Positions 17,234 to 24,428 of a stretch of DNA of 64,000 nucleotides are shown here, piece by piece; position 1 is the first letter of the stretch; each line of letters starts with the position of its first letter. A program made the translations under genes and the position numbers. The DNA lies in contig NC_011894.1 in the NCBI RefSeq assembly GCF_000022085.1, forward strand, positions 1,514,501 through 1,578,500, in the 5' to 3' direction. The notes beneath the pieces are model-generated. The model saw nothing but the letters and a program-made list of their open reading frames with translations. It did not search any database and had not been told where the DNA came from. Source of the DNA: Methylobacterium nodulans ORS 2060 (GTDB lineage: Bacteria > Pseudomonadota > Alphaproteobacteria > Rhizobiales > Beijerinckiaceae).

Positions 17234-18498
17234 CCACCGGGCGCCACAAGGGCCAGCGGCTGGGCGCCTGCACGGATTGCCGCGGTTTCTGGGCCAGGTA
17301 CCGGGCGAACGCCATCGATTCGGACGAGATCGAGACGGTCGAGGGCCGCCTCTCCGTCACGCAGGGCACCTGTGCGGTGATGGGCACCGCCTCGACCATG
17401 GCCTGCATCGCGGAGGCGCTCGGCATGTCGCTGCCGGGCACTGCGGCGATCCCCGCGGTCCATTCCGACCGGCTCGTGGCGGCCGAGGAATCCGGCAGGG
17501 CCGCGGTGCGCCTGATCGAGACCGGGATCACCCCGCGCCAAGTCATCACCGAGAAGTCGGTCGAGAACGCGATCCGCGTGCTGATGGCGGTCGGCGGTTC
17601 GACCAACGCCATCGTGCACCTCACTGCGATCGCTGGCCGGCTCGGCATCCGGATCTCGCTCGACCGCTTCAACCAGCTCTCGGACCAGACGCCGGTCCTC
17701 GTCGATCTGAAGCCGGTCGGCGAGGGCTACATGGAGGACTTCCACGCCGCCGGCGGTATGGGCGCGCTGCTGCGCGAGCTGAAGCCTCTCCTCCACCTCG
17801 AGACGATCGACGTCGAGGGCCGCAGGCTGGCTGAGCGGCTGGCCGAACCGATCGACTGGGTCGACCGGGCCGTGATCCGGCCCGTCGCGGAGCCCGTCTC
17901 CCCGGTGGGTGGTCTCGTGGCGCTGAAAGGCAGCCTCGCGCCGGACGGCGCCATCTTCAAGCGTGCTGCCGCCAGCCCGGAGCTGTTCGAGTCGGAGGGG
18001 CGCGCGGTCGTATTCACTGGTCTGGAGGACCTGAGCGCGCGCATCGACGATCCCGATCTCGACGTCGCGCCGGGCGACATCCTCGTCCTGCAGAATGCCG
18101 GGCCGCACGCCGCCGGCATGCCGGAAGCGGGCTACCTGCCGATCCCCAAGAAGCTCGCGCGGGCCGGCGTCAAGGATATGGTGCGCATCTCGGACGCGCG
18201 CATGTCGGGCACGGCCTTCGGGTCCATCGTGCTGCACGTCGCGCCGGAGGCCGCAATCGGCGGCCCGCTCGCGGCTTTGCGCAATGGCGACCGCATCCGT
18301 CTCTCGATCCGCGAGAAGCGGATCGATCTCCTGGTCGATGCGGCCGAGATCGCCCGGCGCCTGGCGGGTTTCCGTCCGCCGCCGGCTCCGGCCCGCGGCT
18401 ACAAGGTGCTGTATCGGCGCAGCGTCATGCAGGCGCCGGACGGCTGCGACTTCGACTTCCTGTCGGAGGCGAAATCGGTGCCCACACAAGCTTCATAA
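17233..18498 (+). pseudogene. IlvD/Edd family dehydratase, 5' truncated
   Basis: About 420 C-terminal residues remain, starting in the conserved TGRHKGQRLGACTDCR (an Fe-S cysteine region). They continue with GTCAVMGTASTMACIAEALG, GTAAIPAVHSDR, AVGGSTNAIVHLTAIAGRLG, SDARMSGTAFGSIVLHVAPE and an ending FDFL typical of sugar-acid (arabonate/xylonate-type) dehydratases. The first ~150 residues, which carry another cluster cysteine, are missing. Homology starts at the point where the antisense dctA fragment ends. The frame is otherwise clean, so the truncation is probably recent. Without its 5' end and promoter it should be inactive. Confidence 0.85.
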
Positions 18499-18555
18499 CA
18501 CGCTCCGGTTTTCCGGTCGTTGTCTGCCCATGTTCTTGCCATGAACTTCGAGGCA

Positions 18556-19233
18556 TCAGCCGAGGAGCGCATCGAGGCGATCTATCACCCGGACCGGAGC
18601 GAGGTCCGGGTACTCGTCTGGCAGGCCGGCGCGATTGACCCAGACCGGCGCGAAGCCGTAGGCGGCTGCCCCGGCGACGTCCCAGCGGTTCGAGGACACG
18701 AACGCGGTCTCGGACACGCCGACACCCAGCCGCTCTGGCACGAGGTCGTAGGCGCGGGGGCTGGTCTTGAAGACGCCAGCCGGGTCGACCGACAGCACCG
18801 CGTCCAGGTGATCCTGGAGCGCAGCGGCCCGTAGCGCGGCGTCGAGCATTGCGGCGTCGCCGTTGGATAGGATCGCGGTCCTAAGGCCGGCCGCGCGCAG
18901 CGCCGCGAGGGTGCGGGGCACCTCCGCGTAGGCGTCCAGCACCCGGTACGCCTCCAGGAGCGCCGATCGCACTCCCCGGTCGACGCCGGGATGGCGGGCG
19001 AGCGCGTAGTCGAGCGCACGCTCGGTCAACGCCCAGAACGGGGCGTACCGGCCGCACAGCGAGAGCACCCAGGAGTATTCAAGCTGTTTCTGGCGCCAGG
19101 TGTCCGACAGGGACCGGGCGTCGGGCCCGACCGCGGCGGCGTGACGTTGCACGGCAGAGTGCACGTCGAGGAGGGTGCCATAGGCGTCGAAGACCACGGC
19201 GCGGGCGCCGTCAAGAGGAGGGAGCAAGGGCAT
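18556..19233 (-). CDS. (S)-2-haloacid dehalogenase, type II (HAD superfamily)
   Basis: The 225-residue protein carries the full motif set of L-2-haloacid dehalogenases: nucleophile Asp16 in VVFDAYGTLLDVHSAV, ILSNGD (Ser/Asn of motif 2), the lysine in VFKTSPRAYDLVPERLG, and SSNRWDVAGAAAYGF (motif 4). These enzymes hydrolyse 2-haloalkanoates such as chloroacetate to hydroxy acids. GAGG lies five bases before the ATG. It is third in a same-strand group with an MDR oxidoreductase and an alpha/beta hydrolase. The substrate is a family inference; some members act on other small acids. Confidence 0.85.
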   Translation of the reverse strand: MPLLPPLDGARAVVFDAYGTLLDVHSAVQRHAAAVGPDARSLSDTWRQKQLEYSWVLSLCGRYAPFWALTERALDYALARHPGVDRGVRSALLEAYRVLDAYAEVPRTLAALRAAGLRTAILSNGDAAMLDAALRAAALQDHLDAVLSVDPAGVFKTSPRAYDLVPERLGVGVSETAFVSSNRWDVAGAAAYGFAPVWVNRAGLPDEYPDLAPVRVIDRLDALLG

Positions 19234-19303
19234 CAGGGCCTCGCATACGAGAAGATCGGAGAAATTGGATCTGCCGCCATCCGGCTCCTTCGTTCGACGG
19301 AGA

Positions 19304-20275
19304 TCAATGCACGACGACCATCTTTCCGCCGGCTGCGTTCGCCTCCATCAGGCGGTGCGCCTCGCGGACCTCATCGAAGCGGAAGACGCGCGCCGGCTTC
19401 ACGTCGAGCCGACCTGCGGCCGCGTCCTCGGCGATCTGCCGCAGCGAGACGTCGGAGAGAGGGAAGCCCGGCGTGCCGAACACGAAGCTGCCGAAGAAGG
19501 TCAGGTAGACGCCGCTCGCCATCTGCAGCAGCGGGTTGAAATCCGGGATCGGGGCAAGGCCGCCCAGCCAGCCGGCGAGGCAGGAGCGGCCCCCGCGGCG
19601 GAGCATGGCGAGCGAGTCGAGGACCACGCTGTTGCCGACCAGGTCCAGGATCGCGTCGATCCGCTTCGCCTCGGGGATGTGCTGCGACAGATCCGGCCGC
19701 TCGACCTCGCAGCGCGCGGCACCGAGCGCCTCGAGCATCGCGAAACGCTCAGGATTGCGCGTGGTGGCGATGACGCGGGCCCCGGCGTTCACCGCCAGCT
19801 TGAGCGCGGCCTGCCCGAACGACGACGTCGCTCCGCGGATCAGCAGAAGCTGATCCTTCTGGAGGTCGAGGTTGCGGAACAGGCACGTCCAGGCGGTCGC
19901 GTATGTCTCCGGGATAGCCGCGAGTTCGGCCCAGGGGAGGTCCGCGTCGATCAGCGCGACGTTGCTGACCGGGGCGCGGGTGAACTGCGCGTAGCTCCCG
20001 TTGATGGTGCGGCCGAGCCCGCCCATCAGTGCGGCCACCTTGGCTCCGACCGGAAACTCGCCGCCGGGGCACGACTTGACGATGCCCACGCATTCGATGC
20101 CGGAAACCGGCGCCGCCTCGGCCCATTCACCCCGCCGCATGTGCATCTCGGCGTGGTTGATGCCGAAAGCCTTGATCTCGATGACGACGTGGCCTGCGAG
20201 CGGCTCGGGCTCGGGAATATCCTTGTAGACGAGGACGTCGAGACCGCCGAAGCCGTCCAGAACGATGGCACGCAT
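19304..20275 (-). CDS. MDR family quinone-oxidoreductase-like alcohol dehydrogenase
   Basis: The 323-residue protein has the MDR layout: an N-terminal GroES-like part (MRAIVLDGFGGLDVLVYKDI, VVIEIKAFGINHAEMHMRRG), then a nucleotide-binding part (LLIRGATSSFGQAALKLAVN, GARVIATTRNPERFAMLEAL). The usual catalytic-zinc Cys/His set is absent, so it belongs with zinc-free quinone oxidoreductases that use NADPH. The C-terminus (VFRFDEVREAHRLMEANAAG, then GKMVVVH) is complete. It lies between the hydrolase and the dehalogenase on the same strand with gaps under 100 bases, so the three are probably co-transcribed. Confidence 0.82.
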   Translation of the reverse strand: MRAIVLDGFGGLDVLVYKDIPEPEPLAGHVVIEIKAFGINHAEMHMRRGEWAEAAPVSGIECVGIVKSCPGGEFPVGAKVAALMGGLGRTINGSYAQFTRAPVSNVALIDADLPWAELAAIPETYATAWTCLFRNLDLQKDQLLLIRGATSSFGQAALKLAVNAGARVIATTRNPERFAMLEALGAARCEVERPDLSQHIPEAKRIDAILDLVGNSVVLDSLAMLRRGGRSCLAGWLGGLAPIPDFNPLLQMASGVYLTFFGSFVFGTPGFPLSDVSLRQIAEDAAAGRLDVKPARVFRFDEVREAHRLMEANAAGGKMVVVH

Positions 20276-20361
20276 GACGAACTCCCTGAGTTGCGGGCGC
20301 TGCTCGAGCGCGTGACCGAGAGGTCGGGACGCAGCGAGGGGTGACGGCCTTGGGACAGGGC

Positions 20362-21213
20362 TCAGCCGAGGAAGGTCCGGATCGCTGCGGCGATCTCAGC
20401 CGCGTGGGTCTCGAGCGCGAAGTGACCGGTGTCGAAGAAGGTCACCTGCGCGTCCGGGATGTCGCGCTTGAACGCCTCGGCGCCGGGCGGGAGAAAGAAC
20501 GGGTCGTTGCGGCCCCAGACGGCGAGAAAGCGCGGCCTGTGCGTCCGGAAATAATCCTGGAAAACCGGATAGAGTGCGACGTTGCTCGCGTAGTCGCCGA
20601 ATAGATCAAGCTGGATCTCGTCGGCTCCCGGGCGCGCGAGGTAGAAATTGTCGAGCGAGTAGCCGTCCGGCGAGACGGACGTCGGATCCGGGACGCCGTG
20701 GGTGTACTGCCAGATGGTGGTTTCCGGCTTCAGGAAGTCGCGCAGAGCATCTCGGTTGGCCTGCGACGGATCTTGCCAGTAGGCCCTGATCGGGTTCCAG
20801 CCCTCACTCAGCCCCTCCTCGTAGGCGTTGCCGTTCTGCGAGATGATGGCGGTGATCCGGTCCGGATGGCTGACGGCAAGACGGAAGCCGGTCGGCGCTC
20901 CGTAGTCGAAGACGTAGATCGCGAACCTGTCGAAGCCGATCACCTCGGTGAATTGGTCGATCACGGAGGCGAGGTTGTCGAAGCTGTAGGTGAACCTGTC
21001 CCGCGCCGGCATCTCCGAGCGGCCAAAACCCGGAAGGTCGGGAGCCACGAGGTGAAAACGGTCGGCCAAGCGCGGGATGAGGTCGCGGAACATGTGCCCC
21101 GCGCTCGGGAAGCCATGCAGAAGCAGAAGCTTCGGGGCGCCGGGAGAACCGGCCTCGCGGTAGGCGATCCTCAGGCCGGCAACGTCTACGGAGCGATAGC
21201 GGATGTGGGGCAT
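20362..21213 (-). CDS. alpha/beta hydrolase, epoxide-hydrolase / haloalkane-dehalogenase type
   Basis: The 283-residue enzyme has an oxyanion segment LLLHGFPSAGHMF, DLPGFGRSEMP, the nucleophile elbow VFDYGAPTGFRLA with Asp103 rather than Ser, and catalytic His264 in DTGHFALE; an acidic residue in WGRNDPFF is near. An Asp nucleophile is characteristic of epoxide hydrolases and haloalkane or haloacetate dehalogenases. The ATG at 21213 fits family N-termini, whereas the in-frame upstream extension from 21354 would cover the promoter. It is first in a group with an MDR oxidoreductase and a 2-haloacid dehalogenase, and divergent from a CGNR regulator. Confidence 0.82.
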   Translation of the reverse strand: MPHIRYRSVDVAGLRIAYREAGSPGAPKLLLLHGFPSAGHMFRDLIPRLADRFHLVAPDLPGFGRSEMPARDRFTYSFDNLASVIDQFTEVIGFDRFAIYVFDYGAPTGFRLAVSHPDRITAIISQNGNAYEEGLSEGWNPIRAYWQDPSQANRDALRDFLKPETTIWQYTHGVPDPTSVSPDGYSLDNFYLARPGADEIQLDLFGDYASNVALYPVFQDYFRTHRPRFLAVWGRNDPFFLPPGAEAFKRDIPDAQVTFFDTGHFALETHAAEIAAAIRTFLG

Positions 21214-21255
21214 CGGATGCCATCCTCTTGTAACCGCCTCGCGCGGTATAAAGGG

Positions 21256-21284
21256 GTTATTTCGCAGATTTTGTAACCTGTCAA
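21256..21284 (-). promoter_or_regulatory. promoter for the hydrolase gene
   Basis: On the minus strand TTGACA (21279-21284) and AATAAC (21256-21261) are separated by 17 bases, a good sigma-70-like pair 43 bases from the hydrolase ATG. GTAAC-type direct and inverted pieces around it may be regulator sites. Confidence 0.45.
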
Positions 21285-21397
21285 CAGCGTTCATGACGGT
21301 TACGGACGGGCTGGGATAGTCCCATGCGGCCGGCTGCCTGCACCTGCTCCCCACCTGGATCGAGGTGACCGGGTTGCGCCGGTTCGCGCTGGGGTAT

Positions 21398-21430
21398 GCT
21401 AACCTGATAGGTGCATTTAGCTAGGTTAGC
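21398..21430. promoter_or_regulatory. inverted repeat upstream of CGNR gene
   Basis: GCTAACCT at 21398-21405 and its exact reverse complement AGGTTAGC at 21423-21430 are separated by 17 bases, 44 bases before the CGNR regulator start. This is a probable autoregulatory operator. Confidence 0.45.
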
Positions 21431-21473
21431 CTCCATATGGGTCGGAGACGCAGCCAGGTTGCGAGACAAGCAG

Positions 21474-22094
21474 ATGGACCACCACCACACGCCCGCGATG
21501 TTCATCGCCGACGCGCCGGGCCTGGATTTCCTCAATTCGATCGCCACCCCGGTCGATGTGCCCGTCGACTGGATCAGCGACGGCGAGGGGTTGCTGGACT
21601 GGCTGGAGCAGGCCGGCCTCCTGCCCACTGCGGCCGCCGCCGCCGTGCGGGAGCGTGTCACGCCAGGAGAACTCGACGCCGTCGCGGCTCGGGCCCGACA
21701 ATTGCGGGAATGGTTTCGAGGCTTCGTCGACGCGCGCAAGGGGCGACCGCTCACACCCGAGGACCTGCTCGAACTGAAGCCCCTCAACCGGCTACTCGAG
21801 AGGGATGAGAGCTTCAGCCAGATCGTCGCCCGAGATCACGACGGTGCGGTGCATCTGGAGCTTCAGACCTCGCGCCACTGGCGCACCCCGGAGTCGCTGC
21901 TTCAGCCGATCGGCACGGCCCTCGCGCGGCTCGTCTGCGAGGAGGACTTCACGCACATCAAAGCGTGCGAGGGGCACGCCTGCACGCTGATGTTCGTCGA
22001 CCGCACGCGCGGCCGCGCCCGCCGGTGGTGCAGCATGGCCGTCTGCGGGAACAGGGCCAAGCAGGCGGCCCACAGGAACCGTCGGCGAGCCTGA
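21474..22094 (+). CDS. CGNR zinc-finger transcriptional regulator
   Basis: The 206-residue protein has an N-terminal ABATE domain (FIADAPGLDFLNSIATPVDV, DGEGLLDWLEQAGLL) and a C-terminal zinc finger with CxxxxC (KACEGHACTLMFVD) and the defining WCSMAVCGNRAKQAAHRNR. These proteins regulate small catabolic or stress genes in bacteria. The start at 21474 keeps MDHHHTPAMFIAD, although its ribosome site is weak; a start at 21411 would overlap the inverted repeat. It is divergent from the hydrolase/MDR/dehalogenase group and is the likely regulator of it. Confidence 0.8.
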   Translation: MDHHHTPAMFIADAPGLDFLNSIATPVDVPVDWISDGEGLLDWLEQAGLLPTAAAAAVRERVTPGELDAVAARARQLREWFRGFVDARKGRPLTPEDLLELKPLNRLLERDESFSQIVARDHDGAVHLELQTSRHWRTPESLLQPIGTALARLVCEEDFTHIKACEGHACTLMFVDRTRGRARRWCSMAVCGNRAKQAAHRNRRRA

Positions 22095-22116
22095 GGTCCG
22101 AAGATCTGCGCATCAT

Positions 22117-22137
22117 GGCTCCCGCCTCCCGGGAGCC
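22117..22137 (+). terminator. hairpin after the CGNR gene
   Basis: GGCTCCCG, a five-base loop, then CGGGAGCC: a perfect 8-bp stem starting 22 bases after the CGNR stop. No U-tract follows. Confidence 0.4.
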
Positions 22138-22178
22138 GGAGCCTCCGGAAGACCAGGGGTGGTCCAAAGGATGCAAGG

Positions 22179-22211
22179 AGGCCCTCGCGCTCGGAAGGGG
22201 CGCGAGGGCCT
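22179..22211. terminator. bidirectional terminator hairpin
   Basis: AGGCCCTCGCGC and its exact complement GCGCGAGGGCCT form a 12-bp stem with a nine-base loop between the convergent CGNR gene and the MFS gene ending at 22277. The location suits termination in both directions. Confidence 0.6.
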
Positions 22212-22276
22212 GTGGTCAGGATCGAAGACACTCGCCCCGGCAGAGCGAGCCGGTGCGCAGGGTCGGGCGGCGCAAT

Positions 22277-23617
22277 TCAGGCCAAGGCCACCTCGGAGGA
22301 AGCGGGCTTGTCGCCTGCCGCGCTGTCGGGGGCCGACGCGGCGATGTCCGCCCGGCTCGGGATCAGGGCCAGAAGAGCGGCGGCCAGAAGTGCGCCGCCC
22401 CCGATCACCCACAGGCCCGCTTGGCTGGTGCCGAGCCAGGTCTCGGCCGCGACCTTCAGGTTGGGCGCCACGAACCCGCCGAGATTGCCGAGCGCATTGA
22501 TGATCGCGATGCCGCCCGCTGCCGCGAACCCACCGAAATAACCCATCGGAAAGGTCCAGAAGATCGGCTGAGCGCTGATCAGGCCAGCCACCGAGACGCA
22601 GAGCGCGATCACGGCGAGGAGCGGGCTGACATAGCCGGACGCGATCATCCCGAGACCGGCCCCCAGAAGCGAGACGACCGCAAACAGCCGCCGGCGCCCG
22701 GTCCGCAGGGCGAGGCCCGGCCAGAACAGGCTCACCCCGAAGGCGCATAGCCACGGGATGCTGGTCACCAGCGTGACATAGAGCCCGACCTTGGTGCCGA
22801 GCAGCGCGCTCACCTGAGCCGGAAGGTAGAAGGCGATCCCGTAGCCGCAGATCGCGAGGCAGAAGTAGCAGAGCGCGAAATGCAGCAGCAGCGGGTTGCG
22901 GAAGATCGCCCCGAGCTTCACGGTGCCGCGCTCGCGCTTGGCGGCCTCCTCCCGGGCGAGAACCTGCCCCAGGGCAGCCTGCTCGCGAGGCGGCATCCAG
23001 GCCGCTTTGGCCGGACGGTCGGTCAGGTAGAAATAGGCCCAGAGGCCGACCAGCGAGGCCGCCAATCCCTCGACCAGGAACATCAGCTGCCAGCCGTGCA
23101 GGCCGAAGGCTCCATCGAGGTCGAGCAGCAGGCCCGAGACCGGCCCGCCCAGGATGAAGCAGAGCGGCTGGCTGAGATAGAACAGGCCGAGGATCTGGCC
23201 GCGTTCCCGGGCCGGGAACCAGTAGGTGAGGTAGAGCAGGACCCCGGGGAAGAAGCCCGCCTCGGCGAGCCCGAGCAGGACGCGCAGGACCCAGAAGGAT
23301 GTGTCGCCCTGCACGAAGGCCATGGCGGCCGCCAGCAGGCCCCAGGTCACCATGATCCGGGCGAGCCATACGCGCGCGCCGATCCGGTGCAGCAGGAGGT
23401 TGCTCGGCAGTTCGAAGACGGCATAGCCGACGAAGAAGATACCGGCTGCGAATGCGAAGGCCGCTTCCGAGATCCCGATCGAGGCCTGAAGCGCCTGCTT
23501 GGCGTAAGCGACGTTGGCGCGGTCGAGATAGGCCAGCAGGTACATCAGGACCAGGAACGGCACGAGGCGCCGCCTCGCGCGGCTGACCGCCTGATCGATC
23601 TCGGCTATGGGCTCCAT
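22277..23617 (-). CDS. MFS transporter, anion:cation symporter family
   Basis: The 446-residue, 12-helix transporter has ACS-type motifs: YLLAYLDRANVAYAKQALQA, VFELPSNLLLHRIGARVWLA, LRVLLGLAEAGFFPGVLLYL and TYWFPARERGQILGLFYLSQ. GGAGG lies seven bases before the ATG at 23617. It is the last gene of a minus-strand run (isocitrate-lyase-like, FAD oxidase, SDR, MFS), so it probably imports the hydroxy acid handled by those enzymes. Another ACS transporter diverges from the head of the same run, and the two may take up different substrates. Confidence 0.85.
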   Translation of the reverse strand: MEPIAEIDQAVSRARRRLVPFLVLMYLLAYLDRANVAYAKQALQASIGISEAAFAFAAGIFFVGYAVFELPSNLLLHRIGARVWLARIMVTWGLLAAAMAFVQGDTSFWVLRVLLGLAEAGFFPGVLLYLTYWFPARERGQILGLFYLSQPLCFILGGPVSGLLLDLDGAFGLHGWQLMFLVEGLAASLVGLWAYFYLTDRPAKAAWMPPREQAALGQVLAREEAAKRERGTVKLGAIFRNPLLLHFALCYFCLAICGYGIAFYLPAQVSALLGTKVGLYVTLVTSIPWLCAFGVSLFWPGLALRTGRRRLFAVVSLLGAGLGMIASGYVSPLLAVIALCVSVAGLISAQPIFWTFPMGYFGGFAAAGGIAIINALGNLGGFVAPNLKVAAETWLGTSQAGLWVIGGGALLAAALLALIPSRADIAASAPDSAAGDKPASSEVALA

Positions 23618-23660
23618 GGGGTTCCTCCTCGGATTCTTCATGCGTTCGTCGTTCGGCCGG

Positions 23661-24428
23661 TCAGCGCCCGCCGGCCACGTCCACGATCGTGCCGGTGACG
23701 TAGGCGGCGGCGGGCGAGAGGAGCCACAGCGCCGCTGCGGCCACCTCCGCGGCCGTGCCGGGCCGCCGCAACGGGATGGAACTGGCGATCTCCGCCACCT
23801 TGCCGCGATCCCCGAACACGTCGCCCTGAATGGGCGTATCGATCACCCCCGGCGCCAGGGCGTTGACCCGGATGGCAGGGGCAAGCTCCTTGGCGGCCGC
23901 GACGGTCAGCGAGGCGATCGCACCCTTGGTGGTGGCGTAGAGCGCATTGCCGGGCATGCCGCCGGTGCGGGCTGCGATCGACGAAAGGTTGAGGATCGCG
24001 GCGGCCGGATGGGGAGCCCGCCCGCTCAGGAAGGCGCGCGTGCAGTAAAGGACGCTCTTCAGGTTGACTGCGAGCACGCGGTCGATCTCGGCCGGGTCCA
24101 TCTCAGCCAGGGCCATCCGGCGGCCGATGATGCCGGCATTGTTGACGAGGTGGGTGGGTGCCCAAGCCGAGCCGGCCAGCTCGGCCATGGCGCCGGCCAC
24201 GGCGGACTCATCCGAGACGTCGACCCGCGCGGTCCGGAGCCGGTCGCCGCAAGCCTCGGCGCAAGCCGCAAGGCCGGCCGCGTCCACGTCCCAGGCGACC
24301 GCACGGGCTCCGGAGGCGAGCGCCGCCTCGACGATGGCGCGGCCGATGCCGGACGCGCCCCCGGTGACCAGGATCACGGCCTGCGTCAGGCCGGGCGATG
24401 CAGGGATCTCATCATGCGCGACGATCAT
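23661..24428 (-). CDS. SDR family NAD(P)-dependent oxidoreductase
   Basis: The 255-residue classical short-chain dehydrogenase has the cofactor motif VILVTGGASGIGRAIVEAAL, NNAGIIG, the catalytic Ser in ILNLSSIAARTG, and YATTKGA holding the Tyr and Lys, then VNALAPGVIDTP and a full C-terminus (YVTGTIVDVAGGR). It oxidises or reduces a small alcohol or ketone. Its ATG overlaps the stop of the FAD oxidase (ATGA), so the two are translationally coupled and probably act in one pathway. Confidence 0.88.
   Translation of the reverse strand: MIVAHDEIPASPGLTQAVILVTGGASGIGRAIVEAALASGARAVAWDVDAAGLAACAEACGDRLRTARVDVSDESAVAGAMAELAGSAWAPTHLVNNAGIIGRRMALAEMDPAEIDRVLAVNLKSVLYCTRAFLSGRAPHPAAAILNLSSIAARTGGMPGNALYATTKGAIASLTVAAAKELAPAIRVNALAPGVIDTPIQGDVFGDRGKVAEIASSIPLRRPGTAAEVAAAALWLLSPAAAYVTGTIVDVAGGR

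Noticed and set aside
17068..18489. Minus-strand open frame of 473 codons opposite the IlvD/Edd dehydratase
   Set aside because: Composition is that of a shadow and it runs across the dctA junction; the plus strand has clear dehydratase motifs.
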